Shown here: piece after piece, positions 6,461 through 14,791 of the stretch
How positions within the stretch are numbered: the stretch's first letter is position 1
How the letters are laid out: every line of letters starts with the position of its first letter
Source: CAZVAR01 sp964625225
GTDB lineage: Bacteria; Pseudomonadota; Alphaproteobacteria; JAJUGE01
DNA length: 16,079 bases
Direction: 5' to 3'
Assembly (NCBI GenBank): GCA_964625225.1
Contig: CAZVAR010000088.1
Location: 1 to 16,079, forward strand
Translations under genes and position numbers: made by a program
Notes under the pieces: generated by a model
What the model saw: only the letters and a program-made list of their open reading frames with translations
What the model was told of the DNA's origin: nothing
Databases searched by the model: none

Positions 6461-7360
6461 GTGCCCATGTCCGACCAGGCAGCCGCGGTGGCACTGCTCG
6501 TCGCGCTCGTCCTTCTGCTGTTGCTCTGGCGGTTGACCTGGCTCGGCTTTCGCTGGCTGCTCCGGGTGGCCGCCGGCGCGCCGAAGCGGGTGGTCGGGTC
6601 CCGGTCATGGGCGCGCGTACATCCGATCCGAACGGCCATGCGCGAGCGCTTCCCGCGCGGTTACGCTTTTCTTTGCCGGCGTCTCGCGCCCGATCGGTTC
6701 GAAGGACTGCCATTGACTCTCGTGCTCGTGGCAGCGGCGTACCTGATCGCGCTGCTGGCCGGGATCGTCGAGGACATTCTGGATACAGAGGAAGTCATTG
6801 CGGCCGACGTGGCGATCGACGCTGCCCTGGCGCCCTACCGTTCGACATTTCTCCTCGTTGTGTTTTATTGGGTCACCGACTTCGGTGGGCAGTCGGCGCT
6901 CGTTGCCGTATCGATCGTCGCGACCGGGTTTCTTTGGGCGGATCGCCGCTCGACACTGATCTTGCCGCTCTGGGTCGTCATTCTCGGGTCGGAGACGACC
7001 ACTTGGCTCGGAAAGTTCGGCTTCGACCGTGATCGCCCAGAGTTTACGACGGTCGCGACAGCGCTCTCGCCATCCTTCCCCAGCGGTCACGCGGCCGGCG
7101 CCATGGCGGTCTATGGCTTCGTCGCCTATGCGATCGCACGTAACCTCGATACGACACGGCAGCGCTTCGAGGTAACCTTCTGGACACTGGTGCTGGTCGT
7201 CGCGATCGCGTTCAGCCGCGTGTTCCTCGACGTTCATTACGCGTCCGATGTAGCCGCAGGGCTGCTCGTAGGCGGTTTCTGGCTGTTGGTTGGCTTTACG
7301 ATCGCCGAGCTGCAGCGGCCTAGCGCCGGCGGGCGTGGGTCCGGGCCGTCGCCCCTGTAA
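6461..7360 (+). CDS. PAP2-family membrane phosphatase
   Basis: This 299-residue integral membrane protein carries all three signatures of the type-2 phosphatidic acid phosphatase superfamily: KFGFDRDRP (Lys185 to Arg192-Pro193, the KX6RP motif), PSGH (207-210) and SRVFLDVHYASD (Ser252-Arg253, His259, Asp263). Enzymes of this type dephosphorylate lipid phosphates such as phosphatidate or undecaprenyl pyrophosphate; the substrate cannot be read here. Hydrophobic segments at about 6-25, 85-103, 130-155, 165-180, 218-230 and 240-285 suggest around six helices. The region before the motifs resembles the PAP2 part of DedA-PAP2 fusion proteins, but no DedA domain is present. GTG 6461 has AGGA eight bases upstream; ATG 6467 or ATG 6452 are alternatives. 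It stands alone on the plus strand, 232 bases after the previous gene; no promoter recognised. Confidence 0.9.
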   Translation: MPMSDQAAAVALLVALVLLLLLWRLTWLGFRWLLRVAAGAPKRVVGSRSWARVHPIRTAMRERFPRGYAFLCRRLAPDRFEGLPLTLVLVAAAYLIALLAGIVEDILDTEEVIAADVAIDAALAPYRSTFLLVVFYWVTDFGGQSALVAVSIVATGFLWADRRSTLILPLWVVILGSETTTWLGKFGFDRDRPEFTTVATALSPSFPSGHAAGAMAVYGFVAYAIARNLDTTRQRFEVTFWTLVLVVAIAFSRVFLDVHYASDVAAGLLVGGFWLLVGFTIAELQRPSAGGRGSGPSPL

Positions 7361-7530
7361 TCGATCTCCACCATATCGGACCCGGGGCTGCCGCACCTGC
7401 CCTGAAGCTTCGTGTCATCACTTCATTGGCGCACGCGACCGTGTACGGGTCTGCGCCGGGAGATGGACCCTCGGCGTCGCAGCGTCGGTCGTTCGGTCAA
7501 CCCGCGGTCACCCGGCGCGGGATGATCTGC

Positions 7531-7570
7531 GGAGTGGGGTCATGCCCGGCCCTCCTTGGCGTGGCACTCC
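7531..7570. terminator. Possible bidirectional stem-loop between convergent genes
   Basis: GGAGTG (7531-7536) pairs with CACTCC (7565-7570), and CATGCC (7541-7546) pairs with GGCGTG (7558-7563, one G-U pair), with a small asymmetric bulge and an 11-base loop. It sits in the 266-base gap between the converging PAP2 and aldehyde dehydrogenase genes, where a terminator is expected. There is no T-run on either side. A second short inverted repeat, CCGGCG/CGCCGG, lies at 7597-7618. Confidence 0.3.
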
Positions 7571-7626
7571 CCACAACCCGCCGCGAGCTGGCCGTACCGG
7601 CGCCCGCTGATACGCCGGCCACTGCG

Positions 7627-9054
7627 TCAGATCGAGAAACCGCCGAGCTTGACCTCGAGATACTCGGCGATCCCTTCCTTGCCGCCCTCGCGCCCGAGGC
7701 CGCTCAGCTTCGACCCACCGAACGGCGCTGCCGCCGCAGTCGGGTTGATATCGTTGATGCCGACGATCCCGAACTCCAACTGCTCGAACACCCGCATCGC
7801 CCGGGCGATGTCGCGGGTGTAGACGTAGGAGGCAAGTCCGTACCGCGTATCGTTCGCCATCTTCAGGACCTGCTCCTCATCGTCGAAGACGATGATCGGC
7901 GCGACCGGGCCGAAGGTCTCCTCGCGGTAGATCAGCATGTCGGGTCGGACCTCTGCCAGCACCGTCGGCGCATAGAAATGGCCGCGGTCGAGACCGCTGT
8001 CCATCATCCGGTGGCCGCCGCAGAGGAGCTTGGCACCTTTGTCGACCGCGTCGCGCACCTGCCGATCGACCTTCTCCACGGCCTTAGTATTCACCAGCGG
8101 CCCGATGCTGATCCCGTCCTCCATACCGTTGCCGGCACGCATGCGCGTGACGCGCCCGACGAACTCCTCGGTGAAGGGCTCGACGATGCTGCGCTGGACG
8201 AAGATGCGGTTCGGGCTGATGCAGGCTTGCCCGGTATTGAGAAACTTGACCAGCGAGGCGCCCTTGGCCGCATGCACCGGATCAGCGTCCTCGAACACCA
8301 GGAAGGGTGCGTGGCCGCCCAGCTCCAGCGATATCCGCTTCATCTGTTCGCCGGCACCGCGCGCCAGCAGCTTGCCGACCTCGGTCGAGCCAGTGAAGGT
8401 CAATTTGCGGACCAGAGGATTGGAGACGAACTCCTCGCCGATCGGTTTCGGGTCCCCCGCAGTGACGAGGTTTACCACGCCTTTCGGGATGCCGGCGTCG
8501 TGCAGGACCTTGAACATCTCGATGGCGCAGGTCGGGGTCGCCTCGGCCGGCTTCAGCACGATGGTGCAGCCCGCGGCCAGTGCCGGCGCAATCTTCCGGG
8601 TCAGCATCGAGATCGGATAGTTCCACGGCGTTACCGCGCCGACCACACCGACCGGCTGGTGCAGGACGATGAAGCGCTGGTCGCCCCGAGGGGCAGGGAT
8701 CGTCTCACCGTAGACGCGCTTCGCCTCCTCGGCGTACCAGAGCAGGAAGTCTGCACCGTATTGCACTTCATTGCGCGCCGCACGGATCGGCTTGCCCTGT
8801 TCGCGCGTCATGGTCCGCGCCAGTTCCTCCTTGCGCTCGATCATGAGCTGCCAGGCACGATAGAGGAGAGCGGAACGCTCGTACGCGGTGCGGCCGGCCC
8901 AGCCGGGAAAGGCCCGGTGTGCGGCTTCGATCGCACGGCGGGCATCGTCACGGCCGCCATCCGGCACATCGGCGATCTTCTCGCCGGTTGCCGGATTGAA
9001 CACCTCGAAGGTCGCACCGTCCGCCGCTGCGGCCCACTCACCGTCGATATACAT
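7627..9054 (-). CDS. gabD: NAD(P)-dependent aldehyde dehydrogenase, succinate-semialdehyde dehydrogenase type
   Basis: The 475-residue protein is a full-length aldehyde dehydrogenase. It shows TPWNYP with Asn145, VLKPAEATP with Lys168 (cofactor), FTGSTEVGK, ISLELGG with general base Glu244, NTGQACISPNR with catalytic Cys278, and EETFGPVAPI near the C-terminus. Overall sequence is closest, by my recollection, to GabD-like succinate-semialdehyde dehydrogenases, which oxidise the aldehyde from 4-aminobutyrate to succinate. The superfamily is broad, so another short aldehyde or semialdehyde is possible; there is no aminotransferase beside it to settle this. I chose ATG 9054 (AAGGG eight bases upstream, then YIDGEW, the usual family opening); the upstream ATG at 9174 adds 40 unconserved basic residues. 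It is a single-gene unit, convergent with the PAP2 gene. Confidence 0.88.
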   Translation of the reverse strand: MYIDGEWAAAADGATFEVFNPATGEKIADVPDGGRDDARRAIEAAHRAFPGWAGRTAYERSALLYRAWQLMIERKEELARTMTREQGKPIRAARNEVQYGADFLLWYAEEAKRVYGETIPAPRGDQRFIVLHQPVGVVGAVTPWNYPISMLTRKIAPALAAGCTIVLKPAEATPTCAIEMFKVLHDAGIPKGVVNLVTAGDPKPIGEEFVSNPLVRKLTFTGSTEVGKLLARGAGEQMKRISLELGGHAPFLVFEDADPVHAAKGASLVKFLNTGQACISPNRIFVQRSIVEPFTEEFVGRVTRMRAGNGMEDGISIGPLVNTKAVEKVDRQVRDAVDKGAKLLCGGHRMMDSGLDRGHFYAPTVLAEVRPDMLIYREETFGPVAPIIVFDDEEQVLKMANDTRYGLASYVYTRDIARAMRVFEQLEFGIVGINDINPTAAAAPFGGSKLSGLGREGGKEGIAEYLEVKLGGFSI

Positions 9055-9516
9055 TGGCAAAGCCCTTAGTGCCGATGAACTGGAAGGCTTTTTGGTCGGT
9101 TTGCGCCGGGACTGCAAGTGGGTGGCCCCAGACTCCCGTCCTTCGCCTGCTCGCCGCGATGGAATCGCAAGCAACGTCCGACTGCCGTGAGCCGGGAAAG
9201 CGAGTTCGGCGGGTGCCGCAGTCGCGACGGTCGGGCGGGCATCCTATTCGCAGTGATGTTGCCCCGCCCGGTATCGAGCACGAGTGCTGGACCGCATTGC
9301 ACCCGTGACTTCGATGGAGGTCGCAGCCGGTCCCTGGGGTCCGCCTGGGTGTTCCGGCGTGCCCTTCTCTCCGAACCGACCGTCCGTTGGACCCACGATG
9401 TTCCTGTACCGGCAGCGATGTCCATCGGCGGTGCAGCGATCTTCCGGCCGAGAATGAGGCATCGGCGGCAGCGCGCCGGGCGCCGCCGCCGGTTCTCCGA
9501 TGCCGGCTATGGTGGC
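9055..9516. other. 462-base intergenic region, no gene seen
   Basis: This gap lies between the start of the aldehyde dehydrogenase gene and the end of the TPR gene, both on the minus strand. The short frames within it are rich in arginine, serine and proline, lack ribosome sites and resemble no family I know. It should contain the dehydrogenase promoter, but I find no convincing -35/-10 pair and no GGAAC-type stress promoter. The end next to the TPR gene holds a strong GC-rich stem-loop. Confidence 0.6.
9458..9504 (-). terminator. GC-rich stem-loop downstream of the TPR operon
   Basis: A perfect eight-base inverted repeat (GGCATCGG at 9458-9465, CCGATGCC at 9497-9504) encloses further complementary GC-rich sequence (GGCGGC with GCCGCC). 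It begins 12 bases after the TPR gene stop on the minus strand. The bases beyond it are only mildly T-rich, so it is an imperfect intrinsic terminator, or a 3' stabilising hairpin used with Rho. Confidence 0.45.
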
Positions 9517-11304
9517 CTATAGCCGCTTCAGGTCGAGCGGTTCGCGATCGCCCACCCAGGCTTGTTGCAGGCGCCGGTCCGCATCGGCGGCGCCGGCTCG
9601 GTCGCCTTGCGCTAGCAATGCCTCGCGCAGTCCGAACAGGACCCAGCTATTGTTGGGTGACTGCTTCAGCGCGGCGCGGAATGTCTGCTCCGCCCCTTCG
9701 GCGTCGCCCGACTGCAGAAGGACCGCGCCCAGGGACTGCCGCACCGGATAGTACCAGAACGGCGGCTCCATATAGGCGATGCCGTCTTGCAGCGCGACCG
9801 CTTGAGCAAAGGCCTGCTGCGCCCGTGCGAGATCGCCTCCGGCCAGAGCGACGCGGCCGTCCAGAACGAGGCGGGCGATCCCCAGCACCATGCTCGCCGG
9901 TACCCCAGCCTGTTCAAGCTGCGCAATCTCGGCCGTCTTCTCGATCCGGGCAATGGCGGCATCTTCGGCCTTGGCCGCGGTGTCGTCGCGTTTGACTGCG
10001 AAGGCGACACCACGCGCATAGTGCCAGGCGGCTTTGACGAAGGGGAACTCGTCACCCGGATCAGGCAGGGCCAGGATCGTGTCCGGGGCACTGTACTGGG
10101 CATGAGCGAAGAACGGTGCCTGCTTGATCGGCTGCGTCCACGGAACCGCCCGGACGACGGCGTCGTCGATCGCGCGCTCCAGCTTCTCGGCCGCGCTCAC
10201 CGCGGTCCGACCATCGCCGCCCATCTGCGCAGAGGTCATCAGGAAATGGATGTTGTGCGGATAGTAGGCGCCCGGATAGATACCCTGCGCCGGTACCTTG
10301 GCGAGATAGGCCTCGTCCGCGGCGACCGCCTTGGTGTTCGCCGCCAGCGAGTCGCCGAAACGGCCGACCCGGTAATAGATGTGCGACGGCATGTGGACGA
10401 GATGTCCCGCGGAGGCAACCAGCGTGCGGAGGCGGTCGGCATAGGGCTCTGCTCGTTCCGGCCGGTCCGACGCCTCTACCAGGTGGATATAGAAGTGGAT
10501 GGCACCCGGGTGGTCGGGGTTCCGTTCCAGTACCCGCTCGATTGAGGCGATCGCCTGGCCAATGTCGCCTTTCGGCTCGCGGCCGCCCGGCTGCCAATAA
10601 TCCCAGGGCTGCAGGTCCATCAGCGCTTCGGCGTAGAGCACGCCGATGTCGGCATCGTCCGGGAAGCGCCGCGCGGCGTCGGCCATCGCCTCCGCATAGG
10701 CGCGGTCCAGCGCGGTGCGGTCGGCCGGGGCCGTAGCGGCGTACCGCTTCGCCATCGCCTCGATCAGCACTCGCTCCGCCGGGCCGGCACTGCCAGCCAG
10801 CAACAGCGCTTTTCGAGCCGCCGCATGGGCCGGCGCTGCTGCCTCCGGGATCATCGGCGCATTGATGTTAGGGCCGAGCACATAGGCTTCGCCCCAGAAA
10901 CACATTGCGCAATTGGGATCCAGGCGCTGCGCCTCGCGGAAGGCGCGCGCCGCCTCGGCATGGTTGAAGCCGTAGGCGAGCCGCAGGCCCTGATCGAAAT
11001 AGCGCTGCGCCTCCGGGACGGCAGTGCTGATCCGGTAGCTATGCTCCCCGAGTCCGTCATAGATCGGCGGACTGCCGAGCTCCGGGCGAAGGAACCATAG
11101 CGGATCGGCGGCTCGGGCCGGTTCGACGGCGAAGGGCTTGGTTTCCGTCTTAGCCGCCGCGAGACATAGTCCCTTCAGGACCCCTGCCGGGCTGCCTTGG
11201 GCGGCGGCCGGTGCCGAGGCGAGCAGTGCGGCAGCACTGGCGCCGGCAGCCAGGATGGCGGCGGCGCTTCGAGGCCGAGTGAAGCGAGACTTGAACCGTG
11301 CCAT
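9517..11304 (-). CDS. Exported tetratricopeptide-repeat protein with conserved-looking His/Cys motifs
   Basis: The 595-residue product has a signal peptide (about 1-36, ending APAAAQG) and so acts in the periplasm or beyond. TPR-like helices recur at about 96-130, 250-295, 305-330 and 525-585. Between them are motifs I recognise from a widespread but uncharacterised bacterial TPR family: DPNCAMCFWGEAYVLGPNIN (CxxC at 132/135), AIHFYIHLVEAS (His270, His274), GHLVHMPSHIYYRVGR (His301, 304, 308) and YYPHNIHFL (His350, 353). The clustering of His and Cys suggests metal or cofactor binding, which is inference only. The ATG at 11304 has a strong AAAGGAGG five bases upstream; the frame continues to 11460 without homology and overlaps the upstream gene. 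The upstream TPR gene ends only 23 bases away, so this is the second gene of an operon. Function unknown. Confidence 0.85.
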   Translation of the reverse strand: MARFKSRFTRPRSAAAILAAGASAAALLASAPAAAQGSPAGVLKGLCLAAAKTETKPFAVEPARAADPLWFLRPELGSPPIYDGLGEHSYRISTAVPEAQRYFDQGLRLAYGFNHAEAARAFREAQRLDPNCAMCFWGEAYVLGPNINAPMIPEAAAPAHAAARKALLLAGSAGPAERVLIEAMAKRYAATAPADRTALDRAYAEAMADAARRFPDDADIGVLYAEALMDLQPWDYWQPGGREPKGDIGQAIASIERVLERNPDHPGAIHFYIHLVEASDRPERAEPYADRLRTLVASAGHLVHMPSHIYYRVGRFGDSLAANTKAVAADEAYLAKVPAQGIYPGAYYPHNIHFLMTSAQMGGDGRTAVSAAEKLERAIDDAVVRAVPWTQPIKQAPFFAHAQYSAPDTILALPDPGDEFPFVKAAWHYARGVAFAVKRDDTAAKAEDAAIARIEKTAEIAQLEQAGVPASMVLGIARLVLDGRVALAGGDLARAQQAFAQAVALQDGIAYMEPPFWYYPVRQSLGAVLLQSGDAEGAEQTFRAALKQSPNNSWVLFGLREALLAQGDRAGAADADRRLQQAWVGDREPLDLKRL

Positions 11305-11327
11305 TGCTTCCTCCTTTGCAGGTCGGA

Positions 11328-12743
11328 TTAACGAGCGCCCACCAAGGCTCGGTCGGGGCGGAACCGGGTGCGGGCGGCCGATGCGCGAACCCGCGCCTGT
11401 CCGGCCGCTGCCGGTTCGGCGAGCCCATCCAGTGCGCGCGCGAACATGAGCCAGTTCCACGGGCTGGTCGGCTTGAGGTCGGTACGCTCTGCGAGAAGGG
11501 CACGGGCGAGACGGTGCTGTTCGTCGCGCAGCGCAGCCTCAATCAGCGTCTGGTCGATGACATCGCGCTGGGCATGGCTACCGCCGAACCGATGCGCCAT
11601 GGCGCGAGCGGGCATCAGCAGATCGACTGCATCGGCATACTTCCCGTCGCCGAATGCAAGCAGCGCACGGCACAACGGAAGCCCGACATCGCGTGTCGCC
11701 ATGGCATTGGTTCCGCTGCCGCTGGCGCTCCGCTCCAGCGCGGCCAGCAATCGTCGCGCCGTTTGCCGGCGCCCATCGGCAACGAACGCCATCACGGCAT
11801 GGAAGTCATTGAAGGCGTAATAGGCATCCTCCGCCATTGGTTCCCAGGCGTCGGCCAGCTCTCGCCAGCGCGCGCCGGTGTCGTGCCCGCGCAGATGGAG
11901 CCGCCACAGCAGCGCCGAGGCATCGACCATCTCGAGCGCAACCGTCGACCGTGCGGGGCGGATCGCATCGTCGTAGATCTCCAGCACCCGCTCGGTTTGA
12001 CCGAGGTCGAGGTGATGCAGCGCAAGATGCCACCAATTGTGGAAGGCAAAGGCGTTGTCCGGTGCCCAATCGTCGGAGCGTTCGGCTAGCCAGGCGATCC
12101 CTTCGGTAAGCCGGCCCTGCATTTCCATTACGTGAGCCACGGCATGGATCGCCCACGGGTCGCGCCGGTTCAGCCCGACCGCGCGCCGGCCAGTATCCTC
12201 CGCGCGGCCATAATGGTTCATCTCCTCCAGTCCGAAGGCGTGCATACCGAGCACGTAGCCGTAGCCCGGCACCGTCTCATCCCAGTCCGGCATGACACGG
12301 GCAACGCGATCGCGCAGCATCCGGGAACGGCCCAGGAGGAAATCGCATTGGTGCGCCAACTGAAGGGCGAGGAGGTCCCGCGGCCAGTCGATTAGGACCT
12401 TGCCGTAAAGGTCGGCTGCCCGCTGGAAGTCGCCATTCAGCCACGCTTGTGCCGCGGCGATGCGGCCGCGCTCGCGTGCATTCGCCTGCGCGCCGAGCGC
12501 CACGGCAGCCTCGACGCTCCGGCGGAGTTCTGCGTCGGCCGCCTTCTCGGTGGAGATGAGAAAGAGGCCGGCGCGGAAGCAATGGCCCATAACGAAGTCG
12601 GGATCGTCGGCGATGGCCGCGTCGATCGTTGCAAGCGGGTCGAGGTAAAACCCGTTAAGTAGCTCGAGTGCAGCTTCATAGCGGTCGAGCAGGCGCCGAT
12701 TCGCGGTCGATACCGGCACGCCACGATTGTCGTACATCGTCAT
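11328..12743 (-). CDS. TTC38-family tetratricopeptide-repeat protein
   Basis: The 471-residue protein has no signal peptide or membrane helix and is probably cytoplasmic. It matches the TTC38 family, shared by bacteria and animals (the human member is of similar length), through AIHAVAHVMEMQGR (199-211), FHNWWHLALHHLDLG (234-248), and a MVDASALLWRLHLRG segment. TPR helices are degenerate along the whole length. Conserved histidines (200, 204, 235, 239, 243, 244) stand out in the two core motifs. Biochemical function of the family is not established, so none is assigned. ATG 12743 has GGAG six bases upstream. The exported TPR gene follows after 23 bases, so they are probably cotranscribed and may work in one process. 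No promoter could be recognised upstream. Confidence 0.87.
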   Translation of the reverse strand: MTMYDNRGVPVSTANRRLLDRYEAALELLNGFYLDPLATIDAAIADDPDFVMGHCFRAGLFLISTEKAADAELRRSVEAAVALGAQANARERGRIAAAQAWLNGDFQRAADLYGKVLIDWPRDLLALQLAHQCDFLLGRSRMLRDRVARVMPDWDETVPGYGYVLGMHAFGLEEMNHYGRAEDTGRRAVGLNRRDPWAIHAVAHVMEMQGRLTEGIAWLAERSDDWAPDNAFAFHNWWHLALHHLDLGQTERVLEIYDDAIRPARSTVALEMVDASALLWRLHLRGHDTGARWRELADAWEPMAEDAYYAFNDFHAVMAFVADGRRQTARRLLAALERSASGSGTNAMATRDVGLPLCRALLAFGDGKYADAVDLLMPARAMAHRFGGSHAQRDVIDQTLIEAALRDEQHRLARALLAERTDLKPTSPWNWLMFARALDGLAEPAAAGQARVRASAARTRFRPDRALVGAR

Positions 12744-13336
12744 CCGGGTCTCCTTCTCCGGTGGCCGGTCTACTCGGGCGGGGAGCCTGTTTCGCCGGCT
12801 TCAATCGGCGCGCCATCGGCTGCGGTGGCGAACCGGCGTCACCTGTTCAGGTCGGGCACGCTATCGACGGCCCGTTGCGCGACGATTTCGCCGCTGCCGA
12901 ATTTGCGTTTCGAATGTTTCGCCAGCATGTCCCGCCGGTCTCCGGCACCCGGTAACCGTCGGCTTGCCCTCCGGTTTCGGGTCGATCGGACCAGGGCGGC
13001 AGTTCAGAAGCGGTGACGACAGCGGCAGGGCGCGTATCGCGCCTCGGTACGGCGAGCGCTCAGGTGCGGCCCATCGCCGCGGGGATGGCGGTGGGTGCCG
13101 CCCATCGTGCCGAAAGGGCCGCAACGGCCGCGCGCCTGTCCGACGGCGGCTGCGGCGAAATCAAGCTCGTCGGGACCTCGGATACGAGATCCGGCGAGGG
13201 CAGGGCAGGTTCGGAGCCGGTCCGCTCGCGGCCGCGGCTTCGAACGGCTGCAACGTCGTTTACCGAGCCGCATACCGGTGGTGCGAACACCGGCAAAGGG
13301 CTCGCAATTACCGGGTGCGAGCTTCGACGGTCCGGG
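12744..13336. other. 593-base intergenic region, no gene seen
   Basis: This is the largest gap. It lies between the TTC38-family gene and the end of the amidase gene, both on the minus strand. Several frames stay open here, but their products are arginine-rich, have no recognisable motif, and some run into the amidase antisense strand; I take them as chance in GC-rich DNA. A quasi-palindrome, ACCTG-TT-CAGGT, is at 12841-12852, about 100 bases upstream of the TTC38-family start, and could be an operator. A hairpin lies at 13275-13293. A decayed gene cannot be excluded by eye. Confidence 0.55.
13275..13293 (-). terminator. Small hairpin downstream of the amidase gene
   Basis: CCGGTG (13275-13280) and CACCGG (13288-13293) form a six-base-pair stem with a seven-base loop, 43 bases after the amidase stop on the minus strand. 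No T-run follows, so it is a weak candidate for the end of the transporter-amidase operon. Confidence 0.25.
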
Positions 13337-14791
13337 TCAGACGGCGAAGTCGCCCCGCACGCCTCGGAGACGGGACAGGTCGGGCAGGGGGCGACGCAGG
13401 GAGGGCACGCCGGCGAACGCCTGTTCTAGCGCGTGCGCTGCGCCCAGGGTGAAGCGATCACTCTTGTGCGGGCCGACCACTTGGAGGCCGAACGGCATAC
13501 CCTTGTGGTCGACGCCGCAGGGAATCGCGCAGGCAGGGTGGCCGGTGATCGTGATCCCGTAGGTCGGCGCCAGCCAATGGAAGTAAGTCCGCAGCTTCTC
13601 GCCGTTGATGCGGTCCATGAAGAGCTGCTTCCAGGGGAACGGCGTGACCGGCACGACGGGCAGCAGCAGGAGATCGAACTCCTTAAAGAACTGCTGCACA
13701 CGGCGATAGATCCGGGTTTGCTCGGCATGCGCCCAGGCGAAATCGGCGAGGCTCATCCCGAGTCCCTGCTCGTAATTGGCGCGAGTGTTGGGACCGAGCT
13801 TGTCCGGATCCTCGTCGTACCATTGCTTGTACCGGCCGAGATAGTTGACTGCGCGAATGACCTCGAAAACACCGTTGGCATCGCCCATGTCCGGCGTCGC
13901 CTCGACGCACTCGCGGAAGAAGCCGCCGGATGCCTGGACGCGGCTGCGGAACACGGCCCGGATATCGTTGTCGACGGGCGCGAAGCCGAGATCCTCGGTC
14001 CAGGCGACGCGCAGCGAGCCGAGATCGACCGGTAGGGGTACGGCGAAATCGTCCGGGTCGACAGGCCCGGCGAACGGGTCGCAACTGTCGCTCGAGACCT
14101 GTGCGGCCAATAGAAGGCAAGTGTCCGCCACGGTCCGCCCCATCGGCCCCAGCACGGAGATCGGCGTCCAGCCGAACGCGCGCTTATCGGACGGCACCAG
14201 ACCCGGTGATGGCCGGTAGCCGACCACGCCGCAATAAGCGGCCGGGATCCGCAGGGATCCGCCGGTGTCGGAGCCGCTGGCAATCGGCACCATGTCCAGC
14301 GCGAGGGCGACGGCAGAACCGCCGGACGATCCGCCGCAGATCAGGCTCGGGTCGAACGGGTTGCCGGTCGCGCCATAGACCGGGTTGCGGGTGTTGGCAC
14401 CCGCGCCCCATTCCGGCGTGTTGGTCTTGCCGACCACAATGGCGCCCGCGGCGCGCATGGCAGCGACCAGCCGCTCGTCCTTTTCCGGGACATGGTTCGC
14501 GAACAGCGGCGAACCGTATGTCGTGCGAAGGCCCTCGGTGTCCTGCAGATCCTTGATGCCGACCGGCAGGCCGTGCAGTCGGCCGAGCGTATCGCCGCGC
14601 AGGACGGCGGCCTCGGCCGCCTTCGCCTCGGCGCGGGCGCGGTCATAGCAGGTCGCCACCATGGCATTGACCGCCGGATTGACCGCCTCGATCCGGGCGA
14701 TACATGACTCCAGCAGCTCTACCGGCGAAATCTCCTTCGTGCCGATCCGCCGGCGCAGCTCGACGGCGCTCAGCTCACAGAGCTCGGTCAT
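13337..14791 (-). CDS. Amidase (amidase signature family)
   Basis: The 484-residue enzyme hydrolyses a carboxamide bond. The Ser-cisSer-Lys triad is visible: Lys80 in GLPVGIKDLQD, cis-Ser155 in CGGSSGGSA, and nucleophile Ser179 in GSDTGGSLRIPA; the 24-residue distance between the serines matches the family. It resembles free-standing GatA-like amidases rather than the tRNA amidotransferase subunit, since no gatB or gatC is adjacent. The ATG at 14791 has GGGAGGG seven bases upstream and overlaps the stop of the transporter ATPase gene (ATGA), so translation is coupled. The longer frame to 14974 lies inside that gene and is discarded. The context suggests that it processes an amide or peptide-like compound imported by the transporter; the substrate cannot be read from sequence. 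Confidence 0.9.
   Translation of the reverse strand: MTELCELSAVELRRRIGTKEISPVELLESCIARIEAVNPAVNAMVATCYDRARAEAKAAEAAVLRGDTLGRLHGLPVGIKDLQDTEGLRTTYGSPLFANHVPEKDERLVAAMRAAGAIVVGKTNTPEWGAGANTRNPVYGATGNPFDPSLICGGSSGGSAVALALDMVPIASGSDTGGSLRIPAAYCGVVGYRPSPGLVPSDKRAFGWTPISVLGPMGRTVADTCLLLAAQVSSDSCDPFAGPVDPDDFAVPLPVDLGSLRVAWTEDLGFAPVDNDIRAVFRSRVQASGGFFRECVEATPDMGDANGVFEVIRAVNYLGRYKQWYDEDPDKLGPNTRANYEQGLGMSLADFAWAHAEQTRIYRRVQQFFKEFDLLLLPVVPVTPFPWKQLFMDRINGEKLRTYFHWLAPTYGITITGHPACAIPCGVDHKGMPFGLQVVGPHKSDRFTLGAAHALEQAFAGVPSLRRPLPDLSRLRGVRGDFAV

Noticed and set aside
7426..9069. Long plus-strand open frame (547 codons) opposite the aldehyde dehydrogenase gene
   Set aside because: It mirrors the dehydrogenase codons, contains no known motif, and the minus-strand product has full catalytic motifs.
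12727..13452. Plus-strand open frames in the gap before the amidase gene (up to 241 codons)
   Set aside because: They are arginine-rich with no motif, and they overlap the antisense strand of flanking genes.
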